A stretch of DNA of 64,000 nucleotides from a bacterium c-19. GTDB lineage: Bacteria > Bacillota_I > Bacilli_A > Erysipelotrichales > Erysipelotrichaceae. A program made the position numbers and the translations under genes. Below the pieces are notes generated by a model. It had not been told where the DNA came from and ran no database searches. It saw nothing but the letters and a program-made list of their open reading frames with translations. Below, in pieces: positions 1-10,121 of this stretch. Each line of letters starts with the position of its first letter. Within the stretch, counting starts at the first letter, position 1. The stretch covers positions 1 through 64,000 of the forward strand of contig QZED01000003.1 of NCBI GenBank assembly GCA_009917405.1, read 5' to 3'.

Positions 1-105
1 ATACAGGATAACATCCATGTGTTAAGCTTCAACTCATAAATTTATGTGTCCAGGATTCTGGGTACATATCAAAACTGATTACGGGCTTTTACTATGAATA
101 AAAAA

Positions 106-2355
106 TCATTGTTCAGAGTCGATAAGTTTAAGCGCTTTTCGAATCACTTGGTGTACTTCATCGGCTGTTTCATTATAAAAATCAAGATAAATTGAACTGC
201 TCCGTTGAGTACTTTGAAATATTTCATCATCTAATACATGTATGCGGCAATCCTCATCACCGTACAACGGGTAGCGATGATGCTTAATATCTTCCAAAAA
301 ATAATCGTGCTTTTTACATAATCCGCAATGCTTCGGCTTTTGATCTCGATAACAGGAATGAATCACGCAGTATTCATTTAGCATCAGTTCTTCTCGCCCG
401 TAACCGTAGGTAATAAAAGCACCCGGCTGTTGATAACGTTTAAGAAACGCCCGCTTGATCTCTGCAATCTGTTTTTCATCACATTCATTAGATAAGATAA
501 TTCCTTCAACACCAAGCGAAAATAAGAACGCTGCCGCATAGGAATTGGTACAATTCATAAAATGATCAACAATTGCCCCTTTTTTGCATCCGCTGATTTC
601 ACATGCCAAAAGCGCGGTGTTCGGATAGGCTTCTTTCATTACTCGTTTGCCCCAATATCCAAGCTTCGGATATTTCGATTGCTTGTTCTCGTATAAGGAT
701 GAAACTGCGTAAATCTCAGCCTGATATTTTGAAGCAGCTTCCAGTTGTTGTGCTGTCATCACTTTCACAAATAAACCGCTCACTTTTGAGACAGACGGAT
801 TTTGTTCATACGGAAGTACCTTGCGCTTTAAAACCGCAGTGCGTTTTTCATACAGCTTCGCCAAAACATTTCTTCGCATCGCATTGATTTCTTTAATCGG
901 CATCGTTGTGTTATCATCAGCTTCAACCGTTATCTGGGTTACTTGAAAGATTGTATCGTTTGTTTTATTCAGCTGTTGAATAATCCGTTCATTGCTTAAC
1001 GGTGTTTTTAATGCGATTTCCGCAATAGTATTACTATTTTCTTCACACATATTTCCTAAATCATCATGCACAGTTAATTTTGCCGTTTTATTGATACGCA
1101 TTTCCATATTCATCGTAATCGGTACACGGCGTTGTATATTTTCATAGGTTTTATGCAACCTTTGTAACTGCAACTTATCACTAGTTTTTACTACTTGACT
1201 GTGCTTAGGAATAAAACCGTCAACTTCAACTTCGACAATGTCACCGCTATGGGCATGATTTACCAACAGCTGACGATGATACAGCTTATTCACCATACAG
1301 CCGACATCTTCTTTATCGGTAATAAAGCGAATACCGTCATGCTGCGAAAGCGGTCCGCTTAGTCGTATAGTAACACGCTTTTTGTTTCGCCCTAACACTT
1401 CACCGATCAAAATGCCGATGTGATTCGGTCGCTTTTGATTGATCCATGTCTGATCCTGTTCATGAAACAACATTCCTGAGGTAAAGCCGCGGTTAAATAC
1501 TTTGCACATTTCCGTATCGGCTTCACTCGCATTATAAATACGATTTTGTTCATATGCATCAATTGCCTGACGATACAGTGCCGTCATTTGCGCCACATAT
1601 TCGGGACGCTTCATTCTCCCTTCGATTTTAAAGGAAGTGATTCCTGCCTCTATTAATTCGGGTACGTATTGCAATGTATTTAAATCCTTGGGGCTGATCA
1701 AATATTCACCGTTTTGTTTCGCATAATGAAGCTCGCCTTTTTCTTCATAACCTAAACGATATTTCATTCGGCACATTTGCGCACAGGCTCCGCGATTGCC
1801 GCTGCGATTCAGCTTTTTGGCACTCATCAGACACTGTCCGCTGTATGATACACATAATGCTCCTTGTACAAATACTTCTAATTCCACTCCGAGTTTTGCA
1901 TATTGTCGCACTGCTTCAACCGGTGTTTCTCGAGGCAGCACGATGCGAGAAAATCCAAGTTCTGCCATTTTACGAATGCCTGCTTCATTATGAATATGTA
2001 GCTGTGTTGATGCGTGACATTCCATATCGGGAAAGCATTGACGCACTACATCAAACAAACCGAGGTCTTGAATAATCAGCGCATCTACACCGTGTTCATA
2101 TAAAAAACGTGCGTATGCGATCGCATTCTCCATCTCGTTTTCATACAACAGCGTATTCATTGTGACATAGACCTTTACGCCGTAGCTATGCGCATAACGA
2201 ATTGCTTTAATCATTTTTTCATTATCAAAATTATCACTGTATGCACGCGCATTAAACTGATGCCCGCCTAAATACACTGCGTCACATCCGTTTTGTACTG
2301 CGGCAATCAACGCTTCCATAGAACCTGCCGGTGACAATAACTCAACCTTTCGCAT
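106..2355 (-). CDS. Peptidase U32 family protein with DUF3656, RlhA-like
   Basis: A 749-residue U32-family protein. The N-terminus has the family opening (VELLSPAGSMEALIAAVQNG) and the mid-part the characteristic Cys cluster (GACAQMCRMKY, followed by ISPKDL and FKIEGRMKRPEYV). The length and the long C-terminal part fit the two-part U32 plus DUF3656 architecture of RlhA (YdcP), which hydroxylates a cytidine of 23S rRNA in E. coli; other U32 members act on tRNA (TrhP) or are called proteases. The RNA-modification role is inferred from architecture. An AAGAAGGAATG ribosome-binding stretch precedes the ATG. It is monocistronic as far as the window shows. Confidence 0.85.
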   Translation of the reverse strand: MRKVELLSPAGSMEALIAAVQNGCDAVYLGGHQFNARAYSDNFDNEKMIKAIRYAHSYGVKVYVTMNTLLYENEMENAIAYARFLYEHGVDALIIQDLGLFDVVRQCFPDMECHASTQLHIHNEAGIRKMAELGFSRIVLPRETPVEAVRQYAKLGVELEVFVQGALCVSYSGQCLMSAKKLNRSGNRGACAQMCRMKYRLGYEEKGELHYAKQNGEYLISPKDLNTLQYVPELIEAGITSFKIEGRMKRPEYVAQMTALYRQAIDAYEQNRIYNASEADTEMCKVFNRGFTSGMLFHEQDQTWINQKRPNHIGILIGEVLGRNKKRVTIRLSGPLSQHDGIRFITDKEDVGCMVNKLYHRQLLVNHAHSGDIVEVEVDGFIPKHSQVVKTSDKLQLQRLHKTYENIQRRVPITMNMEMRINKTAKLTVHDDLGNMCEENSNTIAEIALKTPLSNERIIQQLNKTNDTIFQVTQITVEADDNTTMPIKEINAMRRNVLAKLYEKRTAVLKRKVLPYEQNPSVSKVSGLFVKVMTAQQLEAASKYQAEIYAVSSLYENKQSKYPKLGYWGKRVMKEAYPNTALLACEISGCKKGAIVDHFMNCTNSYAAAFLFSLGVEGIILSNECDEKQIAEIKRAFLKRYQQPGAFITYGYGREELMLNEYCVIHSCYRDQKPKHCGLCKKHDYFLEDIKHHRYPLYGDEDCRIHVLDDEIFQSTQRSSSIYLDFYNETADEVHQVIRKALKLIDSEQ

Positions 2356-2509
2356 GACATTCCTTCTTTCTTCATCATTGTAGCGGATATGACAAAAAAT
2401 TACAAGCTAAATTCTTTGATACAAATTATCCGATTTTCTCTTCTGGCACTTCGGCAATTACCGCATTTTTACAAAAAAAAGCTTATTCGCTGTATCCTTA
2501 TAAAGACTG

Positions 2510-2518
2510 TGCTATAAT
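2510..2518 (+). promoter_or_regulatory. Extended -10 promoter of the CopZ-like gene
   Basis: TGCTATAAT is an extended -10 element lying 10 bp upstream of the start codon of the metallochaperone gene, with GATGAGGTG as ribosome-binding site directly after it. No clear -35 is seen, which is normal for extended -10 promoters. The very short leader leaves little room for RNA-level control. Confidence 0.5.
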
Positions 2519-2527
2519 AATGATGAG

Positions 2528-2743
2528 GTGATAAAAATGAAGGCAGTATTACAAGTTCAGGGAATGATGTGTGCGCATTGTGAAAATCGTGTCATTCAAG
2601 CATGCAAAGAATTAGACGGCTTAAATGGAATACATGCGAGCGCTGCTGAAAACAAGGTTGAATGTGATTATGATGAAGCTAAGCTCAATGTCGCGCAAAT
2701 CAAGGAAACAATCGAAGCAGTCGGCTATGATGTAGTTGAATAA
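2528..2743 (+). CDS. Heavy-metal-associated domain protein, CopZ-like chaperone
   Basis: A 71-residue single HMA-domain protein. The metal-binding loop GMMCAHCENRV gives the MxCxxC pair near residues 12-15, and the C-terminus ends with the typical TIEAVGYDVVE. Such proteins carry Cu(I) or other soft metals to P-type ATPases or repressors in the cytosol. No copper ATPase is adjacent; the only metal ATPase in the window is the CadA-like gene about 28 kb away, so the partner is unknown. Its own promoter and terminator make it a single-gene unit. Confidence 0.85.
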   Translation: MIKMKAVLQVQGMMCAHCENRVIQACKELDGLNGIHASAAENKVECDYDEAKLNVAQIKETIEAVGYDVVE

Positions 2744-2773
2744 TCAGTCACTTTATTGAATCAATATCATAAG

Positions 2774-2819
2774 AAAAAACAATTCACTTTTATAGACTAT
2801 AAAAAGCGAATTGTTTTTT
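2774..2819 (+). terminator. Intrinsic terminator after the CopZ-like gene
   Basis: A long A/T-rich hairpin (AAAAAACAATTC pairing with GAATTGTTTTTT, with an inner CTTTTTATAG-like stem) ends in a T run. The flanking A run makes it usable from the other strand too. The rest of 2744-3031 shows no gene. Confidence 0.7.
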
Positions 2820-3031
2820 ATATCAGCCTATCATTAAAAATCATTAAACTCTGATTCATCTGAAAAGCTTAAGGATTCCATTCATTCACTGAATTAAGAT
2901 TTAGTAAATCGTAATATTGTAGACTGCACATTAATAGTATTTCAAAAGCTATTTATTTTGAACCCTCTCATATTTTAAAGAAGCAAGCCTCATGAATTCA
3001 TTCTGTAAAAATACGCTGCACAGCGCTTCTT

Positions 3032-3532
3032 TCAAACTAACGGCTTTTGTCGCAGTATTCCTTGATAAGGTCCGTCGTCACACTTGCCGACCGCAATAAA
3101 ACCTTGCGCTTCATAATAATCAGCGAGTGCTTGATTATCAACCGCCGAATCAAGCCTTAAACATCGTTTTCCTCTTTGCCGCGCAATTTCATCTACATAT
3201 TGCAAAAAGATTTCTCCGACCTTTCGCACTCCGATTTGAGATACGAAATTATGAATATACAAAGCATTCTCACAATCCGACCAATAATCATCCTGCTCCT
3301 GTAATACAGCTGCGCATACAATTTTATTGCCGATGGTCTCCGCAAGCACAAACACCTCGCCCATTTGGCGTTTGGCTTCATAATAGGCTTCGGGAAACAC
3401 CTTATCATAATCAGTTACATTCCATTGTCGGATACCCTTTTCATCCATCCATTTTATTCGTTCAAGAATCATGGAAAACATTTGAGGAATTTCCTCCTTC
3501 GCTATTTCTCTGAAAATATAATGATCTAACAT
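3032..3532 (-). CDS. GNAT-family N-acetyltransferase
   Basis: A 166-residue protein with GNAT layout: N-terminal IAKEEIPQMFSMILERIKWMDEKGIRQWN, a central beta strand (ALYIHNFVSQIGVRKVG) leading into the acetyl-CoA-binding helix, and a terminal LADYYEAQGFIAVG where family members place the Tyr of strand 6/7. The phrase WMDEKGIRQWN is common in uncharacterised Firmicute GNATs. Substrate is not predictable. It is transcribed alone, divergently from the glucosaminidase gene. Confidence 0.8.
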   Translation of the reverse strand: MLDHYIFREIAKEEIPQMFSMILERIKWMDEKGIRQWNVTDYDKVFPEAYYEAKRQMGEVFVLAETIGNKIVCAAVLQEQDDYWSDCENALYIHNFVSQIGVRKVGEIFLQYVDEIARQRGKRCLRLDSAVDNQALADYYEAQGFIAVGKCDDGPYQGILRQKPLV

Positions 3533-3667
3533 ATAACCAAGTTTCCTTTCATTAAAATGGGTATCGCTGTTCTACGCTTATCACTGCCGTAATTATAACA
3601 TAGTCAACTGTAAATAAGTACTCATTCGCTTATGCATTTGGTAATTTTATAAAAATAATAAAAAACT

Positions 3668-3697
3668 TTGCCTTTTTCCGAATAATTCCTTTATAAT
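3668..3697 (+). promoter_or_regulatory. Probable sigma-A promoter of the glucosaminidase gene
   Basis: TTGCCT (3668-3673) and TATAAT (3692-3697) are separated by 18 bp and lie 29 bp before the start codon; AAAGAAGGG is the ribosome-binding site. Confidence 0.5.
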
Positions 3698-3726
3698 ATA
3701 TAATACAATAAAAGAAGGGATAACAA

Positions 3727-6585
3727 ATGAGAAAAAGCTTTTATAAAATTACACTGATACTCTGTTTATTTCTGAGCATGCTTATCGGTGTAAACGGAAA
3801 TGACAACAGCTTTTATGTAGAGGAGATCAAAAGCGACGGCAGCACCGAAATACTGGATCAGACAGAATCCTATACAGTTGCGAAGGCAAGCTATGATGCA
3901 CATGTCGCAAATGTGAATAATATCCAAATCAGACAAGGGGAAACGATTTGGAAAATGAAATACGGTGTAGTGCTGTTTCAAACAAGCAAAACTTGTGATT
4001 ATAATGTTACCTACTTAAGTGAAAACGGGAACGGCTATACGAACGGCTGCTACGGAATTGATGCCGCATATGTCGGATCGGCGAATCCCGGCTATTTGGA
4101 TTTTTATATTTCGGGAATTTTCGGCAGCACTACCGGTGATGATGTCACACTGATGCCGATAGAAACGGCAAAGCAGGTTTCGTCCTATCTTGTAGATGAA
4201 GGAAAACTGTATCATCAAATCAAAACCGATATGAATCAACAGACGTATTCCTCACTGATTTATTTGGGAGAAGCACCGGATTATTTAAAAGATGGAGCGG
4301 AATATTACTCCTATGACGGCCATTATTTTTATCCCGTCAATGAGGATTACAGCGGTTTCCATCAAATGATCGACGATCTGGAACAAAAAACACATACTCA
4401 TGCGGTAAATGCAGCAGATCCGTTTTATCAATATTATCAATATTTATCACATCGCTCGGAAACTTCCTACAGTGAAGCGGAACTCGAAAACTATTTCAGT
4501 GATTATCTTCAAATTAAAGGACCGCTGACAAGCTATCGTAGCATTCAAACCTCTTATCATGCGATATTAACACAAAGCTTATTGAAAGGCAGTGCCGCAG
4601 CATTTCTGCAAAATCAAAGTGAATTCGGTACTAATGCGCTGATGATGCTGGCGTTGTCGATGAATGAGAGTGCGATGGGGCGAAGCTATCTGGCTTATAC
4701 CCGCAATAATTTATTCGGACATGCGGCTTTTGATTCCGCTGTAGAAGAAAATGCATCGCGTTATCACAGCATTGAGGCAAGTGTTTATTCACACGCCTAC
4801 CACTATCTTCATGAAGGATATGTCGATCCCGATAATTATGTGTGGCACGGCGGCTACTTCGGCAATAAAGCAAGCGGTATGAATGTGATGTATGCGTCTG
4901 ATCCGTATTGGGGTGAGAAGGCGGCGCAATACTGTTTGAGATTGGATGAAGCATTGGGAAATAAAGACCTTCATCGATATTCATTAGGAATTATCGAAGG
5001 AGATCGTACCGTATCCTTTTACAAAGACGCAAACGAAGATACAAAGCTTTACAGTACACAGGGATTAAAAGATTTTGCCGTTGTCATTTTAGATGAAGTA
5101 CAAGACTATTATCAGATTCAAAGTGAACCGGCAACCGCAACAGAAAACGGCTATGATTATAATCGTGATGTCGCATATGTGAAAAAAAGTGATGTAGATA
5201 TTATCAGTAAACCCATTGAAACAAAAAAAGAAAAGCGTTATTCCGTAAGCTTTGATGCCGCTGACGGCAAATTCAACAATCAAAGCAGTAAACTTCAATA
5301 TAGTTTAAAAGAAGGACAGTTGCCCTCAGTTGTCGCACCGATCAAAGAAGGTTATTTATTTACCGGATGGGATAAGGAAATACAACCGGTAACTCAAGAA
5401 ACAGAATATACAGCGCAATATGTTCAAATCACAAACGCAAAATTAGTTAAACTTCCTAAGCAACAATATGAATTTGAGGAACAGCTCGATGTCAGCGGCG
5501 GCGTCTTAGAACTTAATTTGGCAGAGGGTGAAAACCAACAAATCCCGTTAAACAGCTCAATGGTATCCGGCTTCGATAATGAAAAAAGCGGTAAACAAAT
5601 CATTCATGTCTCTTATCAGGGGGCATCTTTAGATTATGAAGTTGAATTTCAATCAGCGAAAAAAGAACAGACCTCGACACTTACCGAGCAAGTCAATGCA
5701 TTATTAGAAAAAATAAATCCTTCAGAACCGCTCAGTGAAACAGATGAAAGTGAAATCCTCACATTAAAAGAAAAAATGGATCAACAGGGAGTGGCTGACT
5801 TTCATATCGGCAGCTATCGCTCCTTTGATACACTTGTTCAAAAGGCTTACGGCAAATCCTTACTAACTATGGTTCATGATGATGACAGCGGAATCAGTGT
5901 ATCGGGATTAAGTGTTGCCATACCGTTAGAAAAACCGTCCTTTTTCCCACAGTCGCTTCATCTGTACTTTTCAAAAGGAATTGATGAGGAAGCGGAAACA
6001 CTGTTAGAAAAAGTTGCACAAGGAAACGGCTATTCCATGGATTATTGTTTCCATTTAAAAACAGTACATGGCTCTACTCCGGTTTCACCAAAAGAAAAAC
6101 TCATTTATGCATTACCGGTTAAAAATGACAGTAATGTCAATCGACAATATATGGTATTAGCTTATGAGGATCAAGAGGTTGTTCAGATTCCGGTGGAACA
6201 AGCAAGCAATCAAATTCGTTTCTTAACTGACCACGTCGGTGATTTTGCCCTTGTTTATCGAAACAGTTCTTCTGTTTATGATCCCGATGAAGTCAGTGAG
6301 AATAACAGTGTTTTGACAAATCCGCATTCGCTTTGGAACTATCTATTGTGGATCATTATCGGTGTTATCTTTATAATCATCGCTGTGATTGTCACAGTGA
6401 TCCTTCGTAAAAAGCACAATCCGAAAGGAACGAAAAAAGCACCGAAACAAAAAATAATAAAGCCTCGAAGGAAACGACAGAAACAACAAGCAGAAACGGT
6501 GAAACCGCAGTCTGAAGATGCGATCCAGCCGGAAGCTGAAAAGGAACAGGAAGAAGAGGAACTGATCCATTACTTCAGAGATTAA
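3727..6585 (+). CDS. Membrane-anchored N-acetylglucosaminidase-type autolysin with InlB-type repeat
   Basis: A 952-residue exported protein. Residues 1-24 form a signal peptide. Around residues 290-415 lies a LytD/GH73-like glucosaminidase domain: MNESAMG carries the likely catalytic Glu, and NNLFG, YVWHGGYFGNKASGMNVMYASDPYWG are typical of the fold. An SH3-like stretch follows (about 420-480), then an InlB/Listeria-Bacteroides repeat (GYLFTGWDKEIQPVTQETEYTAQY, about 500-560), further extracellular domains, a single transmembrane helix near 870-895 and a Lys/Arg-rich, Glu-ended cytosolic tail of roughly 60 residues. It probably cleaves peptidoglycan glycan strands while staying on the membrane. 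No sortase motif is present. Confidence 0.8.
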   Translation: MRKSFYKITLILCLFLSMLIGVNGNDNSFYVEEIKSDGSTEILDQTESYTVAKASYDAHVANVNNIQIRQGETIWKMKYGVVLFQTSKTCDYNVTYLSENGNGYTNGCYGIDAAYVGSANPGYLDFYISGIFGSTTGDDVTLMPIETAKQVSSYLVDEGKLYHQIKTDMNQQTYSSLIYLGEAPDYLKDGAEYYSYDGHYFYPVNEDYSGFHQMIDDLEQKTHTHAVNAADPFYQYYQYLSHRSETSYSEAELENYFSDYLQIKGPLTSYRSIQTSYHAILTQSLLKGSAAAFLQNQSEFGTNALMMLALSMNESAMGRSYLAYTRNNLFGHAAFDSAVEENASRYHSIEASVYSHAYHYLHEGYVDPDNYVWHGGYFGNKASGMNVMYASDPYWGEKAAQYCLRLDEALGNKDLHRYSLGIIEGDRTVSFYKDANEDTKLYSTQGLKDFAVVILDEVQDYYQIQSEPATATENGYDYNRDVAYVKKSDVDIISKPIETKKEKRYSVSFDAADGKFNNQSSKLQYSLKEGQLPSVVAPIKEGYLFTGWDKEIQPVTQETEYTAQYVQITNAKLVKLPKQQYEFEEQLDVSGGVLELNLAEGENQQIPLNSSMVSGFDNEKSGKQIIHVSYQGASLDYEVEFQSAKKEQTSTLTEQVNALLEKINPSEPLSETDESEILTLKEKMDQQGVADFHIGSYRSFDTLVQKAYGKSLLTMVHDDDSGISVSGLSVAIPLEKPSFFPQSLHLYFSKGIDEEAETLLEKVAQGNGYSMDYCFHLKTVHGSTPVSPKEKLIYALPVKNDSNVNRQYMVLAYEDQEVVQIPVEQASNQIRFLTDHVGDFALVYRNSSSVYDPDEVSENNSVLTNPHSLWNYLLWIIIGVIFIIIAVIVTVILRKKHNPKGTKKAPKQKIIKPRRKRQKQQAETVKPQSEDAIQPEAEKEQEEEELIHYFRD

Positions 6586-6631
6586 CTGAACACAATAGAT
6601 TCAAATACCAATGAAAAAAAGCGTTTATATC

Positions 6632-6667
6632 AGACAGGGATCAATCGGATTACCTGTCTTTTTTTCG
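6632..6667 (+). terminator. Intrinsic terminator after the glucosaminidase gene
   Basis: AGACAGG (6632-6638) pairs with CCTGTCT (6653-6659), with additional inner AATC/GGATT pairing, followed by a run of eight T. Confidence 0.85.
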
Positions 6668-6771
6668 TCAATTTTCAATCAGGAATTTCATACATATTCT
6701 ATGTATTCTCGTTCTCAATAAATCGATCCACACTTTTACTTTCATTTTCTTTCTGAAAATTATGAAAAGCG

Positions 6772-6801
6772 TTGACATAATACACTGAAATATAATATTA
6801 T
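6772..6801 (+). promoter_or_regulatory. Promoter of the histidine operon
   Basis: A consensus TTGACA (6772-6777) is followed after 18 bp by TATTAT (6796-6801). Transcription from here would run straight into the T-box leader. Confidence 0.6.
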
Positions 6802-6814
6802 ATTATATAAGAAA

Positions 6815-7070
6815 AGCAATGAAGGGAATAGTAACTGAATATGATTCGCCTAGAGAGTTTCCGTTTGGTGAAAGGAAATCGGATCTGTTCAGAGAACACG
6901 CCCCTGAGCTGTCAAGGTGAACAACAGTAGCTTTGATCGTCCCCCTGTGCTACGTTACAAGCACCGGAGTATTTTTATACTCGACAAGGTTATTCTTTGT
7001 GAAAAGAATAATAAAATAAGGTGGAACCACGTAAGTATCAGCTTTCGTCCTTAGGATGAAGGCTTTTTTA
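6815..7070 (+). promoter_or_regulatory. Histidine-specific T-box leader of the his operon
   Basis: The leader has the ordered T-box landmarks: stem I with AGAGAG and the distal GGTG loop (6867-6870), a specifier region reading GAACACG in which CAC (6897-6899, a His codon) fits the specifier position, the conserved T-box AAGGTGGAACCACG (7018-7031) and an intrinsic terminator directly after it. Uncharged tRNA-His is expected to stabilise the antiterminator and let transcription enter hisZ. Calling CAC as specifier rests on position and on the downstream genes. Confidence 0.9.
7040..7069 (+). terminator. T-box terminator hairpin
   Basis: AGCTTTCGTCC pairs with GGATGAAGGCT around a TTA loop and is followed by a T run. 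It is the conditional terminator of the His T-box; the T-box sequence just upstream can pair with its 5' arm. Confidence 0.85.
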
Positions 7071-7086
7071 TTAAAGGAGTGATCGT

Positions 7087-8202
7087 ATGGTAGAATTTAC
7101 AACACCGCCGGGAACGAGAGATTTAATTCGTCAGGAATGTGTGGACAAACGCTTTTTAGAACAACATTTTCGCAACGTATTTACCCGCTGGGGATATGAA
7201 GAAGTTATGACACCGATGCTGGAATATTATCAAACTTTTTCCATCGCCAATATGAAAGAAAAAGAGGTTTATAAAATACTCGATGCATCAAATCGCATCG
7301 TAACCTTGCGCGGCGATATGACAATTCCGATTTCACGTGTCGTTGCGACTAAATTCAAAGACAGTCCGCTGCCTTTGCGCTTCCAATACTGTGCCAATGT
7401 ATTTAAGGTAAAGGAGCGCTTAAGCGGTAATCAAAATGAAAGCACCGACTGCGGTGTTGAGCTCTACGGAGTTGATGAGCCGATCGGTGATTTAGAGATT
7501 TTAGTCTGTGCGTTGGATGCATTATCCATATTAGAAGGCTGTCAATATACATTGGAAATCGGCAACCGTAATTTCTTTTATAACGCATGTACCGCATTAT
7601 CATTAGAAAAAAGTGCAGTTGAAAAACTGGCAGATTATATTAACCGTAAAAGCTTAAAGGAGTTGCAGGATTATGTAGATGAATTAGCGATCAGTGAAGA
7701 ACATAAGCATTTCTTTAAGCAGCTGCCTTGGCTGTGCGGTGATCTTTCGACGATTGCGGAAGCACGAAGCATTGCCTTTAATAAATCTTTACATGCCATT
7801 CTTGACGAACTGGAAAGCTTATGTCATCAATTAAAAGAACTCGGCTATGAGCAACAGATCTCAATTGATTTAAGTAAGCTGCCGCGCATGGAATACTATA
7901 CAGGCATTATCTTTGATGCGTATGCAGAAGGAATCGGTGACAGTATTTTAAGCGGCGGTCGTTATGATCAGTTGACCCAACGATTCGGCAAAAACATAAG
8001 TGCGATCGGCTTTGCGATCCGCTTAGATGCACTGGCAACATTACTGCATCATACACCTACTCAAAAAACGGTTACACTCTCCTATCCGACCTCAATGCAG
8101 ACAGAGGCATTGAAACAGGCGCAAAAGCTTCGCGAAACAACCGTCGTAAAGCTTTTGACAGACAATACGATCAAGCAAATACAAATCAAGGAGGAGGCTT
8201 AA
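7087..8202 (+). CDS. hisZ: ATP phosphoribosyltransferase regulatory subunit HisZ
   Basis: A 371-residue histidyl-tRNA synthetase paralogue. It has the class II core (TPPGTRDLIRQE at the start, LRGDMTIPISRVVATKF, EYYTGIIFDAYAEGIGDSILSGGRYDQL) but no C-terminal anticodon-binding domain, which is the mark of HisZ. It pairs with the short HisG encoded next (1 bp gap) to make the first enzyme of histidine synthesis and confers feedback inhibition. First gene after the T-box; AAAGGAGTG is its ribosome-binding site. Confidence 0.93.
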   Translation: MVEFTTPPGTRDLIRQECVDKRFLEQHFRNVFTRWGYEEVMTPMLEYYQTFSIANMKEKEVYKILDASNRIVTLRGDMTIPISRVVATKFKDSPLPLRFQYCANVFKVKERLSGNQNESTDCGVELYGVDEPIGDLEILVCALDALSILEGCQYTLEIGNRNFFYNACTALSLEKSAVEKLADYINRKSLKELQDYVDELAISEEHKHFFKQLPWLCGDLSTIAEARSIAFNKSLHAILDELESLCHQLKELGYEQQISIDLSKLPRMEYYTGIIFDAYAEGIGDSILSGGRYDQLTQRFGKNISAIGFAIRLDALATLLHHTPTQKTVTLSYPTSMQTEALKQAQKLRETTVVKLLTDNTIKQIQIKEEA

Positions 8203-8203
8203 T

Positions 8204-8842
8204 ATGTTATCAGTGGCATTAACCAAAGGCAGACTGGAAAAACAAACCGTAAAGCTACTGGAACAAAGCGGCTATGGAATCGAAGCCTTAAAGGACAAAG
8301 GCAGAGCGCTTGTCTTTCCTGATTCTAAAAAAGATATTTCATATTTTTTAGTGAAAGCCAATGACTGTGTTACCTATGTGGAGCATGGAGTTGCGGATAT
8401 CGGCGTAGTCGGTAAGGATACGCTGTTGGAAAGCAATGACCAATATTATGAAGTGATGGATCTAGGCATCGGCAAGTGCCGCTTCATTCTTGCCTCTTTA
8501 CCGGAAAACAATGTATTAAAAAAGCAAGGACATATCAAAATCGGTACAAAATATCCGACAGTTACAAAACGCTATTTTAAACAAAAAGGCTTAGATGTAG
8601 AAATCATTAAAATAGACGGCTCGGTCGAATTGACGCCGATCTTAGGTCTGTGCGATGCGATCGTTGATATTATGGAAACCGGCACAACACTGAAAGAAAA
8701 CGGACTTATTGTATTCGATACCGTATGTGAAATCAGCGCCCGTGTCATTGTAAATAAGGCGAGTTTTCGCTTAAAGCGTAATGAAATACAGGAATTATTG
8801 AATGACCTGAAAAACGCAATTAAGGAGACTGATTATGATTAA
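8204..8842 (+). CDS. hisG: ATP phosphoribosyltransferase catalytic subunit HisG, short form
   Basis: 212 residues, matching the short HisG form that lacks the C-terminal regulatory domain and needs HisZ. It starts MLSVALTKGRLEKQTVKLLEQSGY and contains the PRPP-binding region LCDAIVDIMETGTTLKENGL. It joins ATP and PRPP to phosphoribosyl-ATP, step 1 of the pathway. It overlaps hisD by 8 bp, so translation is probably coupled. Confidence 0.95.
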   Translation: MLSVALTKGRLEKQTVKLLEQSGYGIEALKDKGRALVFPDSKKDISYFLVKANDCVTYVEHGVADIGVVGKDTLLESNDQYYEVMDLGIGKCRFILASLPENNVLKKQGHIKIGTKYPTVTKRYFKQKGLDVEIIKIDGSVELTPILGLCDAIVDIMETGTTLKENGLIVFDTVCEISARVIVNKASFRLKRNEIQELLNDLKNAIKETDYD

Positions 8843-10121
8843 ACAATTTACTAAAAATGATAAAGCTGCCATCGCCAAATGGATTAATGAGCGAAAAGGC
8901 AATGATGATCCTAAAATCATTGATCAGGTAAAAGAGATTATTGATACCGTGATCGCAAAAGGTGATCAGGCATTATTGGATTATACGAAAGCATTCGATC
9001 ATGTAAACCTTTCTTCGTTGCGTGTCAGTGAGGAAGAATTAAACACTGCATATCAAAGCGTTGATCAAGAATTTATTCAATACATGGAAGAAGCGAAAGC
9101 AAACATCATTTTCTATCATGAAGCACAAAAGAAACAAGGATTTGAACTGACAAAAGAAAACGGCATCTATCTAGGACAGCGCATCACACCGCTTCAGCGC
9201 GTCGGTGTTTATGTTCCCGGAGGTCGTGCTGCTTATCCTTCCAGCGTATTGATGAATGTATTGCCTGCTCGCATTGCCGGCGTCGAGGAAATCATCATGG
9301 TAACCCCGCCTGATAAAGAAGGCGGTATTGATCCGTATATTGCCGCTGCGGCAAAAATCGCCGGTGTTGATCAGATTTATAAAGTCGGCGGAGCACAAGC
9401 AGTCGCTGCTTTGGCTTACGGTACGCAAAGCATACCGCGTGTGGATAAAATTATCGGTCCCGGAAATATCTTTGTCGCAACCGCCAAAAAGCTTGTATAC
9501 GGACAAGTAGATATTGATATGATCGCCGGTCCGAGTGAAATCCTTGTGATCGCCGACGCAGACGCAAATCCTCGCTATGTAGCTGCCGATTTACTGTCAC
9601 AGGCAGAACATGATCCGATGGCATCTGCGATCCTTTTAACTACCGATCACACTTTGGCACAAAGAGTGATTGAACAGTTGCGAATTCAAAGCAAACAGCT
9701 GCTGAAGCAGGATATTGTCAAAGAAAGTTTAGCTAATTACGGTGCGGTTATGGTGTTGGATACCTTGGAAGAATGCTTTGAAATTTCTAATGAACTCGCC
9801 CCTGAGCATTTGGAATTGATGTTAAAGGAGCCGAAGCAATATCTGGATCAAGTTCGCAATGCCGGCAGTATCTTCCTCGGATATATGACATGTGAATCCA
9901 TCGGTGATTATTTCGGCGGCACTAATCACGTATTGCCGACCGGCGGAACAGCGCGCTTCTATTCTGCTTTAAATGTCGATAACTTTGTAAAAAAATCATC
10001 TTACCTGTACTGGAGTGAAGAAGCATTGAAAAAAGACGGCAAAAAAATCATTCATATTGCCGAACATGAGCATTTGGATGCGCACGCAAATGCCGTAAAA
10101 GTGAGGTTAGAACATGAATAG
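8835..10121 (+). CDS. hisD: Histidinol dehydrogenase
   Basis: 428 residues, the usual length. Conserved blocks include [53 protein letters not shown] and the active-site ELAPEHLEL, with a terminal His-rich segment ([15 protein letters not shown]). It performs the last two oxidations, histidinol to histidine, with NAD and a bound zinc. It overlaps hisC by 8 bp. Confidence 0.97.
   Translation: MIKQFTKNDKAAIAKWINERKGNDDPKIIDQVKEIIDTVIAKGDQALLDYTKAFDHVNLSSLRVSEEELNTAYQSVDQEFIQYMEEAKANIIFYHEAQKKQGFELTKENGIYLGQRITPLQRVGVYVPGGRAAYPSSVLMNVLPARIAGVEEIIMVTPPDKEGGIDPYIAAAAKIAGVDQIYKVGGAQAVAALAYGTQSIPRVDKIIGPGNIFVATAKKLVYGQVDIDMIAGPSEILVIADADANPRYVAADLLSQAEHDPMASAILLTTDHTLAQRVIEQLRIQSKQLLKQDIVKESLANYGAVMVLDTLEECFEISNELAPEHLELMLKEPKQYLDQVRNAGSIFLGYMTCESIGDYFGGTNHVLPTGGTARFYSALNVDNFVKKSSYLYWSEEALKKDGKKIIHIAEHEHLDAHANAVKVRLEHE

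Noticed and set aside
3127-3513. Frames antisense to the GNAT gene, and similar ones antisense to other core genes
   Set aside because: No start signals, no family features, and each lies over a well supported gene.
6766-6780. Possible cre overlapping the his promoter -35
   Set aside because: GAAAAGCGTTGACA lacks the leading TG of the cre consensus; the match is largely the -35 itself.
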